Assembly (NCBI GenBank): GCA_900074885.1
Contig: FJUW01000053.1
Location: 8,250-72,249 of the forward strand
Reading direction: 5' to 3'
DNA from: Rhynchosporium graminicola
Lineage: Eukaryota > Ascomycota > Leotiomycetes > Helotiales > Ploettnerulaceae
Length of the DNA stretch: 64,000 bases
In this document: in pieces, positions 1-12,090 of the stretch
How the letters are laid out: each line of letters starts with the position of its first letter
Position numbering within the stretch: position 1 is the first letter of the stretch
The notes under the pieces: generated by a model
Databases searched by the model: none
The model's input: only the letters and a program-made list of their open reading frames with translations
What the model was told of the DNA's origin: nothing
Made by a program: the position numbers and the translations under genes

Positions 1-471
1 TTTATACTAAGGGAGTTATTAAAGGAGCGTTAGCGAAGACCTCCTCTATTATACTATTTACGATAAGCTGAATTAAACCCTAATTTATAGTTATCCGAGA
101 GATCTCTAGTATCTCGGCTATATACGAGTAGTTATCGAATAACTAACTCAGTAGTAAGATATTATAGTAAGTTATCTCCGGCTATCTTGATCTTTTTGTT
201 TAATATAATAATATAAGACTTAAAGCGGTATATAAGTAAGAATAAATAAGTAGAGAGGCTAAGAGCGATCTTATATAATCTACTACGAAGAAAACAAAAA
301 GATAAGGAAGGAAGAAGAAGAGAGATAGAGTATAAAGTACCTTATATATATATACTAGTACTAGTCCGATACTATACCGGGTCGGATACTAGTTCTGCCG
401 GGATACCTGTGAACTTAGGCCCTGTTATCTATCCTTCTTCTTATGTGATATTCAGGTGAGCTGTCGTTATA
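1..471 (-). mobile_element. 5' end of a gypsy-family LTR element running off the left edge (LTR 204-471, leader 1-203)
   Basis: Positions 204-471 are a 268-bp LTR, read on the minus strand, and 1-203 are the start of the internal leader. The whole block aligns end to end with 20182-20652, where the same LTR and leader begin the minus-strand gypsy element. The copy is RIP-decayed: its outer end reads TATA where the better preserved solo copy at 42138-42405 has TG/CA ends. The LTR interrupts the reverse transcriptase frame of the minus-strand copia element exactly at 472, so this is a later insertion; 472-476 (tttag) would be one target duplication, and its partner lies outside the window. The rest of the element is not visible. 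Confidence 0.8.
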
Positions 472-1394
472 TTTAGTTTATATAAGCTTTTTAAGGCTTA
501 TTATATATAACTATTCTTAACCTTAATCCTTTCCGGAACTTTTAAGAATATATCCTCCTTAAGTTTCGACTCTATAAATATATTCTTAATATTATATTAT
601 TAGTATTCTAGATCCTCTTTAGCGATTATAGCTAAGAAAAGCCTTAGCGTATCTATCCTAACTATTAGCGCGAATATTTAGTTATAATTAAGCCCGTATA
701 CTTAGCTAAGTCCTCTTACGACTAAGCGAGCTTTATATTATTCTATATTCCCGTTTACTATAGTCTCTACTATATAGACCTATTTACAGGATACTAGGTT
801 TAATTCCTCTAGTATAATAAGTTCTCGGAACGTCTCGTTTATATATAAAGATAATATCTCCTTAGATATAGTAGCTATCTACTACTTTACTTATAAGCTA
901 GTTATTACTTCCTTATATATCTTTAGGATCTTAATACCTGCGATTTCTATAGCTATAAGAGTAATCTCGATCTTATCGCTTATCTATTTATCCCTTATAG
1001 ATAAGTCTTTCTAGTTAGTTCATATAAGTTATCCTTTTAGTAATATTTTCGCGATTATAGCTCGGATCCTCTTAGCTTCCCCTTAGTCTTCTAGTTCTAA
1101 TCTTACTCTTTTCCTAGCTTAAGTAAAGTACCTAAGTACCTCTTAGTTATTTATAGATTAGTTAAGTTAATTATAATTAACCTAAGTAGTAGTAGTTCTA
1201 TCTATAGGAGTATCTGTAGATACTCTATTTATCGATTCCGAATCTCGGTCTAGGGCCTTAGGGATTAAATCTTATATCCGGTAATCTATTAGTATTACTT
1301 TAGTAGAGTTATCCTAATACTCTAAGGTTAGTTCTACTAATCCTAGTGTTCTAACTAATAAGATAGACTTATAGGTCGATCTTACTAATACTAG

Positions 1395-1596
1395 TGTGAC
1401 AGCGCATGGTATACGTGGCAGATACGGGCCAGTATCGGTGCCTTAGGCATACCCTCCTTATATATATAGAAGGTGCAGACTCCTTTAGATCTCTATATCT
1501 TTCTGTTTCCTTTATACTAGACTATATAAGATCGCTCTTAGCCTCCCTACTTATTTATTCTTACTTATATACTACCTTAAGTCTTATATCGTTATA
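1395..1596 (+). repeat. left LTR of the gag-only element
   Basis: 202 bp, starting TGTGACAGCGCATGG and ending GTTATA (presumably GTTACA before mutation). Its last ~95 bp match the end of the 268-bp LTR family seen (reverse complemented) at 204-471, 20385-20652 and 42138-42405, while its first ~105 bp are unrelated to that family. Confidence 0.85.
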
Positions 1597-2284
1597 TTAA
1601 ACAGAAAGATTAAGACCGCCGGGAATAATATTAAATAATATCTTACCTAGAAAACTCGATTCGCACGTACGACTACTAGGGAGCTCTTCGCTAAGTTATC
1701 TCTACTTACCTTAGATTTTCGGAATTATACGGAAATAGTTAATACTATTAATTACGAATTTAATAGTTAGGTTTTCAAAAGAGCTAAGATTCTAGAGATC
1801 TCTCGGATAGCTAGGAATTTAAACGTAATTTAGCTTCAGAAGCACTAGTATTACTACGAAGTTACTCTCGGATACTTCGAAACTCGTTCCTTTATACGTA
1901 CGAAGTAAAACAGCGGACGAATTTTAGGTGGAAACTTCCCTATAAGCTTTAATATTTATTATCCCCTTACTTGACTTTAACCTTCCGAAAGTAGCTCTAA
2001 TAGCGAAAAACCTTACTTTTAAGCTAAGATAAAGTAGCTTATTACTCTAGCGGAAATTATCGGAATTCGACTTATAATCCTTATACCCCGGTATAATTTA
2101 TCCCTTTTAGTAGAATCGACCTCCCTCTACTAGAACTTTTAATTTAATACTTTCTATATCTACTTAATAAAGATATCTAACTCTTCTTAATCTTTCGGCT
2201 TCTTCAGAATTCGATTTCGACTTTCGTTTCTTCTATAACTTTCAAGTGTTCTATCACTTTCGCTTAGCCTCGCTTACCTAATAC

Positions 2285-3215
2285 TATGCCTCCTAAGAAA
2301 GCTCAGCTAGCTCCTATAGCTTCACCGGAATACTCTCGTAGCCCCTCTGATTCCGTACTTATTATAGAATTACTTCAATCGATTGAAGACTATTAATTAT
2401 AGATAGAATCGACTACTCGGGAGCTTTCTATTAGTATTAGTCGCATCGAATAGATATTTACCGAGTTTTTACGTACTTAGGTATAATCGATAAACTCTAG
2501 ACCTTTAGTAAACCTTAGACCTTTAGTAAACTCGGTATTATAATTACCGATAGAACTTACCTTTAAACGCTCTTTAATTAATAATTTACAGACCTCCGGT
2601 AAGTCGTAACTAACTGAAAGTATTAATAATCTTAATATAAGGATTAACTTATCTTTTAGCTAATAGCGTGCTTCTATTTAGGACTAACTAGAAGTTAATT
2701 CAGACTAATACTTAACTACGTATACTTATAAAGCGCTAGTCTAGAGCTCTACTTCTAGCCTTATAAGAGGTTACTTAGAACTATAGTATCTCTCGGAAAT
2801 TATGCCTTTCTCTTCTACTAAAGAGATAATTTCAGTACTCGCTTCTTATTACCTTTCCGGACTCGAAACGGAGTAGTATCGGACCGAATTTCATGAGCTT
2901 TTAATGAAAAAGGAGTCCTTTTTGCAATTCCGTGTAAAGTTCCAAAGCTCGGCAATTCTCGGAGGTATAGCTGAATCAGAGTGGTACTTTTACCTCTGGC
3001 CGAAGCTTACTATACGGCTACCTATAGTCTCTTCTCTTACGGCACTCGATTTGGAACTCTCTCGACTACCTTTAATACCTCGAGCTACTCTAGCTCTACC
3101 GATAGTTAGTACGTCTTCTGAGCCCTTAATACCTATCGAGGAAGTATAGTGTTTCTACTGTAAGAAGCACGGTTACTATAAGGGCGATTGTCCGATATTA
3201 AAGACGAAGAAGGAG
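2285..3215 (+). pseudogene. decayed gag of the gag-only LTR element, with zinc knuckle
   Basis: An ATG at 2284-2286 opens a frame starting MPPKKAQLAP, soon broken by stops. A better preserved stretch at 2904-3149 contains 'SEWYFYLWPKLT', which resembles the capsid segment of fungal gypsy gag proteins. It is followed at 3151-3192 by a CCHC-type knuckle (CFYCKKHGYYKGDC) in which the ligand His is Tyr, a CAC-to-TAC change expected from RIP. There is no pol downstream before the 3' LTR. Confidence 0.65.
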
Positions 3216-3351
3216 TGATTTGCGTCTTACGCTTTAGATTAATAATTACTTGGATTTTATTTGGAATTCGACTTGATTTGACTATCTTTTCTTTCGTTTT
3301 TTATTTGCCTTTAAAGGCTCGAGGGCGAGCCTTTATCTTAGAAGGGGGTAA

Positions 3352-3553
3352 TATGATAGCGCATAGTATACGTGGCAGATACGGGCCAGTATCAGTGCCT
3401 TAGGTATACCCTCCTTATATATATAGAAGGTGCAGACTCCTTCAGATCTCTATATCTTTCTGTTTCCTTCGTACCAGACTATATAAGATCGCTCTTAGCC
3501 TCCCTACTTGTTTATTCTTGCTTATATACCGCCTTGAGTCTTGTGTCGTTATA
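3352..3553 (+). repeat. right LTR of the gag-only element
   Basis: 202 bp, same length as the left copy, followed directly by the target duplication actag (3554-3558). It preserves the shared 3' block better than the left LTR, with 'cttgagtcttgtgtcgtt' near its end. Confidence 0.85.
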
Positions 3554-6067
3554 ACTAGTATATTCGCAGGTCTATCTTATATAGTCTTTAGGTTATCTTC
3601 TAGTATCTTATCTAATAAGATAATCTTAAGAGTATAATCTAGTATATTCTCTTTAGTAAAGCTTAGGATATTTATTAGTAGAATAAACGAAAGTATTTCT
3701 ACTTATAGATTTTCTATTATATTAACTTCTTTACTAATTTCCTTAGGTGCCTTAGGTCTCCCGCGAGCTCTTCTATCTGAAGTAATATTTATAGTTCCTT
3801 ATAACTTAGCTATATAATTCCGAAGTCTCAGGTCAACTGATCCTCTGTTATTACTTTTCTTAATAATAACCCTACTTATTATAATTATTAAGCCTCTTTC
3901 GAGAGAGTAGACTTTAAAGTACTTAGTTATGTTTTCCGAATATCTTATAAAGACCCTAACTCTACTAGGGTTAATAAGCTTATCGTAACGCTCGCTTACA
4001 GGGATAGTTTTCTTATCTATATAATAGAAGTATTTACTCCTTTATTTGCGAATATAATTAATTAATAGTATTTCTCTAATAAAGGCCTTTATAAGATAAG
4101 TCTTTTAATTATTAATTATCAGTCTAGTAGTAGTGCGGTTTCTTATATACGAATCAGCTTTAGTAGCTTCGTCCCAGAATTCTAGTAGTAGCTATACTTC
4201 TTTAAGTATTATACGTATATCGAATTCTATAGTCTGAATTAATCTTTTAGCAGGTCTATTCTAGTGCGATAATATAATAGTTATTAATTATACTAGTATT
4301 CTGTCTTTAGCTTTCTAATTAGAGGTAGCTTTTAGTAATTCCGATATATTATTAGATCTCGCGCGTTTAATCTTCTTTCCGGATTATAGCTTAACTCTGA
4401 CTTTCTAGTCCTTAAGTACCTAGTAAGTATCGCTCTTAGCTTTTAATAGAATTACTTAATCTCGTCGAGAATAGATATCGATAATTATTAGAAAGTAGCA
4501 GTTTCCTTATATTATAAGCGGAAACAGTCTAGTAATATCGAATTATATTAGATCGAGGATCTTAGTAAGCTAAAGACTTAATTACTTTAGAATTCGGTTC
4601 TTTATTTTCGTAAGAGTATATATATTATAGATATTTAGATCCTTAGGGATCTTAATTCTCTTCTAAAGTATAGTTAATTTATATAAGTTCCGAATCTTAT
4701 TAAGTTTAAAGTATATAAATCGTCGATAGTACTTAAGGTATCGTTCGAGCTCCTTTCCTTCTGCGTTATCCTAGTCGTCTGCGGTATTCTCGTCTGCTTC
4801 AGCAGCTAGAAGTACTTTTAGCTTATACGCTAGCTATTTGCGTTAGCTATAGTTAACTTATCTATTACTAATTACTTATCTATTAAAGGCTTTAGAGATA
4901 TATTTTATAATATATAAGCCTTAAGATTATATCGCTTTTAAGACTTTCTTATTACTTTTTATAATCTAGATACTTTTATCATCGAACTTTCCGAGGTAAC
5001 TATCTTTATAGAGTTTCTTTATAGAGATTAAATTAATACTTAGTTTAGAAATAAAAAGTATATTATCTAGATAATAGGAAGTTCTATCTATAGCTTTAAC
5101 TAGCGCTATTCCTCGCATACGAGAAGATAGTATTCCTCCTTTTACTTATATATAGACTTTAGATATTAGCCTTGATTCCCTAAATAAGTGAAGTTAGTTA
5201 GTTATAGATAAACTTACGCTTATATCGACTACTTAGTCTTTAGGAGTGCTCTTACTTATTAATTCTTTTAATAATATGACTTTCTCTATAGAGTTATCAT
5301 TAGAACTAGATAATTCGCTTATTTCTTTTCCGGAGTCTTCTAAGTCCTTATTAGTATCTGAATTAGATTCTATAATAGTAGTATATTCTCTTTTCCTCTA
5401 TTATAAATCTCCAGATTTTAGCTTAGTAGAGTATTTATTTTTACTAGTATAAGAAGATCGCGATTTCTTATCTTTAACTCGTGATCTAGTCTTATAAGTT
5501 AATTTACTATACTTCTTCTTTTCTTTTTCTAAATAGAGGTTCTTAGTATACTCTCTACTTATAGTCTGGAATTCGCAATTAGCGATAAAGTGATCGCTAG
5601 ATCTATAGTAGAAATACTCACGAGAAATACTTATTATACTTTAGTCTAATAAACTATTATTCTCTCGAGAATAATCGTTCGAGTGATAATATACCTACTT
5701 ATACTATTTCTATACTGTATATGCCCTTTCTTTGCTATAGTTATTACTCTTAGTACTAAGGTCTTATAGTATTAATTTATACTCTTCTAAGGCCTTTACC
5801 TTTTCGTTAGTAGTTATTAGAAGCTATAGCCTAAGGCTTTTAAGGAAAGTAGTATAGCGACCTTGCTTTCGGAGCGATAGAGTAAGTAAGTAGAAAAGGG
5901 CCTTATCGGAATATGATTTTCTTATTTCTACATTAGTAGTAATAAGCTTCCTACGGTATTCCTTTAGGTTTCGCTACGATCTATTTATCTTATTATCCTT
6001 ATTAAATATAAAGGTCTAAATCTTTATTATATATATATTCGCTATTAACGAGTTTATTCTATTATAT

Positions 6068-6240
6068 TGCGAGGATATGGGTCTTGGCATGGATCAGGTG
6101 ACTGTAGTCACGTGCAAAGTCCGTGCGGATATTCCTAGATAATATCTTCTGTCGACTCTCCATAGTAATTAGTACTGTAATACAACTAATATCATTTAAC
6201 TACTCTATGCCTTACTCTAAAGATCAACGTAACCTTGCGA
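6068..6240 (+). repeat. 5' LTR of the plus-strand copia
   Basis: 173 bp, begins tgcgaggatatggg and ends aaccttgcga. It is followed by a two-base spacer and the half-tRNA primer-binding site. Confidence 0.9.
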
Positions 6241-6259
6241 TAGGTTATAAGCCCTGATA

Positions 6260-9200
6260 GCTAGAAGTAGAGTAGTACTCAAAGAAGCAGTAGTACTATG
6301 ATTCTTAATAGTAAGCGTCGAACTATTTCTCAGTACCAAGAGTAGAGATTCAAGTTGCGAGCTTCCGATCAAGGTATAGTATACGCGTATAGTCAGTTAA
6401 ACTAGCGCGTCTTTCTATAGTAAATACAGTCGCGCAGAGTGCTAGTAGAGAGAGTTCTTCAGCTATCGCACTTATACTATTATGAGAAGAAGTCGAAGAA
6501 GTGTACTCTGATAACTCTAGCTCTATTAAAGAGTCTTTAGAGTCTTTAATACTATAAACAAGCCGTATAGTACTCAATACTCGTAGTCGTATAGCAGTTA
6601 AAGTCGACGATTCCGAAATTGTCGTATCTCGAGGTGCAGAATCTTCCGCGCTAGCGCCGGAACCTACCTAAGTCCCTAGGACTCAAAATATACCCGATTT
6701 ACCCCCTGCAGACGCTAAATCGACGTCCTAGGACTATCTAGAGGATCCGGAAGACCCGGAATCGGAACTTATTACTACGACTACACTAGAGCTATATAAA
6801 CGCAAGAAGATAAGTAGCTCTACTTCCTTAAACTTAGCAGATAGCTATAAGCTTAAGGGAGGAGAGAACTATACGGAATAGAGAGATAAGGTACTGAATA
6901 TTACTAAAACTAATAGAATTAGTAAGTTTCTTAATATTAAATCGCGTGATTACGTGCCTAAAGAGATAGACGAATAGGACGACGAGGTCGACGATAAAGC
7001 CCTTAAGAAGTAGTAAGATTAGGAGTCTAGAGAGAATTAAATAAAGCTAGTAATCACGTTAAATTGCAAGGCCGGACCTCTCGCGTATATAACTATTAAA
7101 ACTACTATATTAGATATATAGGAGGCCTTATAGGCGCAGTACGAAGGAGGTAGTAATATACTAATATATAACGCTATATAAGATTACGTTAAGCTCTAGT
7201 ATAACGATTTCAACTCCTTAGAGAAGTTTATTATCGCTTTTAAGCTCTTAATTATCAAATTAGAGACTTTAATAATAGCTCTACCTCCGGTATAGTATCT
7301 AATTATATTTATTACTATAGTTTCAGAGAAGTGGCCTATATAAGCTAAAAGATAACGTTCTCTCTTAAGAGTTTCTTCTAGTAATAACCCAGATACGACC
7401 GAGAAGGCTAAATCAGGAGTAACTTTAGTTAGTTTAATCGAAGATATTACTAACAAGGTAAGAGCGAGTGACTCTACTAGAAAGATAGCAGGTTAAGCTC
7501 TATATAGTAATAAGTCTATACCTAAGAAAGGAAGTAGCGGAGGAGCTACTAAGCCGGCTAGTAAAGATTAAACTAGGCCGACTTATAAGTACTATAAATA
7601 GACGTCGCTAAAGTATACTCTAGAGAACTGTTTTATTATTAATAAATAGAAGAAGAAGGAGTTTAAGGAGAAGTCTGGAAAGAAGTAGATCCCGTATACT
7701 AAATAGCTAAAGAAGAAGAAGGGAGAGAGTAAGACTAATAAGTCTAATAAGAAGAAGACTAGTAGTAGAAAGAAGAAGGAGAAGGATAACGATTCCGACG
7801 ATAGTAGTATCTTCGGCGTAGCCCTTTTACTATATTTCCCTACTATTACAGCTTCTATAGCTATATTCTCTTACTATAATAAGTCACGATAGCTCTTCGA
7901 TACCGGCGCTACGGAGTATATATCTAACGACCTTTCCAAGTTTACTTTATATACGCTAAGAGACGATTTATAGTATATACTTACTATTAATAGGTCGTTA
8001 CGCCCTACCGGGATTAGAAGTTATACGATTAAGGCGATAAAGACCGATAGTATAGTACGCATATTAGAGTGCTATAATATACTATATATCCCGCAGTCTC
8101 TAGTCTGCTTATACTCTAGTTCTAAATTGAATAAATTAGGAGGATATTTGCGTAGTTCTATTCTCTATATATCTAAGGAGAAGGAGATCTATATAATTAA
8201 TAAGAATCTATTTATTATTAAAGAAGAGACCTCCGGCGCAGGGTATACTAGCCTTCCGGGTTTAAGCTTACCTGCAGTAGTAGAGCAAGCTATAGTCGAT
8301 ATAGAGCTTTAGCACAGACGTATATATCACGCTAGCTTTAACGTAGTATATCGTACTTAATCCATAGTTACTAGTATAAAGTTTATAGAGCTCAAGACTA
8401 GTAGAACTCGCCTTTGCGTACTATATGAGAAAGGCCGACCTATTCGGAAGGTTAATAAGGTGTCGGCACGTGCACGACTTACTAGATCAATAGATGAAAT
8501 CCATATAGATATAGTATACCTTAAACCTAAGGGTCTGAATAGTCACTCTTATGCCTCTATCTTCTTATGCGCTTATTCGACTGGAAAGTGGGCTTTTACT
8601 TACGCTAAGAAGTCGGATATATACCTAGCTAATTAAAAGCTAATTAAGTTAGCCGAAATATAGTATTACTATAAAATTAAGGTATAGAGATATAATAGAA
8701 GCAAGGAGTACTCTCTCTCTTAGATGAAAGAGCTTACTGACTACCTTAGAATACTACTAGAGGAGTCTACTCTATATACTCTAGAGTAAGATAAAAGAGC
8801 TGAACGCTCTATACGTACGATTATCGAGAAGGTACGTATAGTTATAGTAGACCAGAATATACCTGACTATATATAGCCGGAAATTCTACTCGCTTATATA
8901 TATATCGCTAACCTTACCTCTACTTCTAGAGTAGAAAGGAAGACTCCTTTTAAGTGCTTCTAGGATGATATTGAACTAGGGGTGAACTATACTCCCTCTA
9001 TTAAGTATCTCCGTGTATTAGGATATCCTATCTTCATACTAATTAATAAGGAGAAGAGAGTCCAGAGCTATAAGGTAGCTCCTAGAGCTGAAAAGGGTAT
9101 TCTAGTGGGTTTTGAAAGTTATAATATCTATAGATACCTAGTTAATAGAAAAGTGGTTCGTACCTCTTATCTACGATTTGATAAAGACGGCTTAGTTATA

Positions 9201-11690
9201 GAACCTCACGAAGAAGACGCTATAATAGTACCTTAAACTAGAGGTGATTCTATTGATACTTTAAGTTAAAATCAAGACGTCGAGGTTACTATTACTACTA
9301 CTCCTGATACAGGTATAGTCTCGGAAGAAGAAGTCGACAGTAGTACGTGTTGGATTTGTAACCAGTACCTTAGTCAGTTCTGCCTGCATTGGCATACACA
9401 CCCTGTACCTTGTCAGTACATGTTCTTAGTACCTGGTTCAGTACCTTGCCCATGTACCTTGTTGTACCTGGCACCTACACCCTGTACCTTGTCAATAGCC
9501 TGTACCCTGCATACTCTATTAGAGTTACCATGAAGGTTCTCGATAGAGTTTTACTACTCTCTATTACGTATATCGTACTTCTAGAGGTTTCTACTGACGT
9601 ACTACTGACGTAGTATGATTCTACAGTATACGTGTCCTCTTCTATGGAGTTCTGTATTACGTAGTATAGAATATTCTAGAGAGCTCACATAGCTATATAA
9701 GTAGCTAGAATCTCTCCTGTAGTTAGCTCTCTTCAAGCAATCAAAGCAAGTCAAATTGATCACCTATTATTCTGACCTTTGGCCGATTTCCACCCTCAAT
9801 TTCACAGTACGGATGCCGAATCTATAGTTGAGGACGAAGTTCTAGCACTAGAGGTCGATATTCCGGAGTAAATTACTATATAAAAGAAGCGTAGTAAGCC
9901 TACTGGATCTAAGAACTATATACCGGAGTACGTCCCTAGGGCTATACGCTCTAGCCGTAATAATCCGACTCTAAATTCGACGCCTAAGGTAACCCTAGAA
10001 CTAAATAATAGCTACTCTCATGCTATCTCTCTATTGGAAGAAGAGATAGAGAGTACTAGTTAGTATCGACTCGCCTTTTATACAGCTTAAGAAGAGTCGC
10101 TATTTTTAGACGATCCGATTACCTTAGATTAGGCTATAAAGAGACTTGATTAGCTAGAATAGAAGAAAGCAGTTATTAAGGAGTACTGATCTCTTAAAGA
10201 GAAGTCGACTTAGAAGACTATAAGTCGCTCTAATATACTAAAAGGGTGCAGAGTACTAGGTTCTCGTCTAGTTTTCAAGATAAAGAGAGATATAGACGGA
10301 AAGATTAATAAATATAAGGTCAGATTTATAGTTTAAGGTTATACTTAGCGATTTAGTTATAATTACGATTAAACGTACGCTAGAGTCTATAAATCTTCTA
10401 CTTAGAAGATAGCCTTAGTAATTATAGCTGAGTACGACTTAGAATTCGAATAGTTTAATATAGTTACAGCCTTCTTATATAGTGAAGCCGATACCTAAAT
10501 ATATATTAAATTGCCGCTATTTTATAGATAATTTGAGCGTAGACTTATAGACGAGTAATATATACTCTTACTAAAGGCTCTATATAGCCTAAAGCAGTCA
10601 CTACGTCTCTAGTAAGAGACCTTGCGTAAGGAGTTCGGTATTATCTATTTTATACCTTTAGAGACTGATAATTACGTATATATTAATAGAGAGACTAAGA
10701 TTATTATTATTACTTATATTAACGATTTTCTAGTTATCTTAAAGGCTAGATTAGCACTTGAAGAGCTTAAAGTGAAGCTTCTTATCGTGTTCGATATCCT
10801 TCTAGCTAGACTAGCCAAGTACTTCCTTAGAGTCAGAATTATACGTGATAGAAAGAAGAAGACGATTTCTCTTTGCTAAGATATATATATCGATAAGATA
10901 TTAGATCGATTTGGAATGACTAACTATAAGAGCGCTGATATGCCTTTTGCTACTAGTTCAGAGGTTTCTATAGTTAAATTCAAGGGAGTAGCTACTCTAT
11001 AAGAAATCAAGCTATATTAATAGCTTTACGGTAGTTTATAGTACTTAGCTTATACTCGCTGGGATATACTATACTACTACTCTATACTATTATAATTTCT
11101 GATAAATCTATTACCTTAATACCTTATAAGCGCTAAGAGAGTACTTGCGTACTTATAAGGTACGAAGTACTACGCTACGACTTATAGAGGAGACGTTACT
11201 AATAGAGAGAAGATGAAATTAAGAGGTTTCTGCGATTCTGATTAGGCCGGTAACCGAATCGATAGAGTATCGCATACCGGAGTATGTTTCTTCCTTGCAG
11301 GAGGTGTTTTCTTAGTAATTTCAAAGCGATAGACTACTATAACTCTTGCTTCTACGGAAGCAGAGTATATAGCTATATGCGCCTTTACTAGAGAAGCTTC
11401 ATAGATACGCCAAGTACTGAAGGAGCTAGGCTATAATAAGCCAGACCCTAGGAGTATAGAGATATAGTGCGATAATCAGGGAGCTTTATCTCTATTAGAG
11501 AACCCTGAATTATACTAGCGTACTAAGCATATCGATATTAAATTCTATTACTTTCGCTAGGAAGTCGCTAAAGGCTATTTAGACCCTTAGTATATACCCT
11601 TAAAAGAGAACGCGGCAGACGGTTTCACTAAACTACTTAGCCTATAAGACCTTAAGGCCTTTATAGTAATACTAAATATAACTGTTTTAT
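6260..11690 (+). pseudogene. decayed copia gag-pol, domain order gag-PR-INT-RT-RNase H
   Basis: Gag about 7050-7500; Lys-rich nucleocapsid tail about 7570-7800; protease motif 'LFDTGATEYISND' near 7890-7930, with DTG intact; the pre-integrase motif 'HRRIYHASFN' near 8311-8341; integrase about 8480-9100; reverse transcriptase about 10250-10880, with 'KALYSLKQS' and 'ITYINDFLVI' (catalytic YVDD now YIND); RNase H about 11210-11650, with 'STEAEYIA', 'WCDNQGAL' (its Trp now a stop) and 'TKHIDIKFY'. The order is that of Ty1/copia. Many in-frame TAG/TAA stops remove any coding capacity. The frame resumes cleanly on the far side of the solo LTR. Confidence 0.88.
9348..9806 (+). mobile_element. solo LTR inside the plus-strand copia, TSD gtacg
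   Basis: A 459-bp insertion beginning TGTTGGATTTGT and ending CAATTTCACA is flanked by gtacg at 9343-9347 and 9807-9811. It interrupts the linker between integrase and reverse transcriptase of the copia. Its composition differs from its surroundings: CpA and TpG steps are common, so it is little touched by RIP and is probably young. Its first ~150 bp carry several copies of a GTACCTTG-like motif, and 'agctatataagtag' near 9690-9704 is a plausible TATA box. The short open frame at 9389-9613 is incidental. Orientation is inferred from the TATA position. No internal sequence of this family is in the window. Confidence 0.88.
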
Positions 11691-11917
11691 ACCTAGAATA
11701 AGGGGTATAGATATTAATCGGGAAGGCAGACTATCTTGAAGGAATTACGGAACCTAGGGTTTATTTAGTTCACGTGATATCGAGGTATAGTTCTAGTCTC
11801 CAGGGGTATTACTATACGTACGCATACGATAGTATAATCGACTAATTATAGAAGAAATTAGATCACTTATACCTGTAGAAGTTACCGACTTTATAGTATC
11901 TCTATAGAGGGGTATAT

Positions 11918-12090
11918 TGCGAGGATATAGATCTTGGCATAGATCAGGTGACTATAGTCACGTGCATGGTCCGTGCGGATATTCCTAGATAATATCTTCT
12001 GTCGACTCTCCATAGTAATTAGTACTGCAATACAACTAACATCATTCAACTACTCTATGCCTTACTCTGAAGATCAACGTAACCTTGCGA
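11918..12090 (+). repeat. 3' LTR of the plus-strand copia
   Basis: 173 bp, begins tgcgaggatatagat and ends aaccttgcga. It differs from the 5' LTR at 10 sites, nearly all C/T or G/A, with changes in both directions, so both copies were mutated after insertion. Confidence 0.9.

Larger units (their letters stand above)
1395..3553 (+). mobile_element. non-autonomous gag-only LTR retrotransposon with 5-bp TSD actag
   Basis: Two LTRs of identical length, 202 bp each (1395-1596 and 3352-3553), flank a 1755-bp interior. The element is bracketed by direct 5-bp duplications, actag at 1390-1394 and 3554-3558. A purine-rich tract (about 3341-3351, with five G) precedes the 3' LTR. The interior holds gag remnants and no protease, reverse transcriptase or integrase that I can see, so it would have needed a helper element. 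It lies inside the minus-strand copia. The left LTR keeps TG at its start; in the right LTR this has become TA. Confidence 0.9.
6068..12090 (+). mobile_element. Ty1/copia retrotransposon, plus strand, both LTRs and TSD tatat present
   Basis: LTRs are 6068-6240 and 11918-12090, both exactly 173 bp, with target duplications tatat at 6063-6067 and 12091-12095. I count 10 differences between the LTRs, of which 9 are transitions. The primer-binding site 6243-6256 (ggttataagccctg) matches the anticodon-half of initiator Met tRNA with one G-to-A change, the half-tRNA priming known for copia elements. A polypurine tract with four G (about 11906-11912) precedes the 3' LTR. It is inserted in the gag of the minus-strand copia and contains a solo LTR of a third family at 9348-9806. 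Confidence 0.93.

Noticed and set aside
6350..6577. Minus-strand open frame in the plus copia leader/gag
   Set aside because: Shadow on the opposite strand of a copia element; unlike the two antisense frames reported, it is short and not at the 3' end of the element.
7196..7456. Minus-strand open frame overlapping copia gag
   Set aside because: Sense strand reads as copia gag at the same place; the antisense frame is incidental.
9389..9613. 74-codon open frame in the solo LTR region
   Set aside because: It lies wholly inside the 459-bp solo LTR and is made of its GTACCTTG-like repeats; no protein features.
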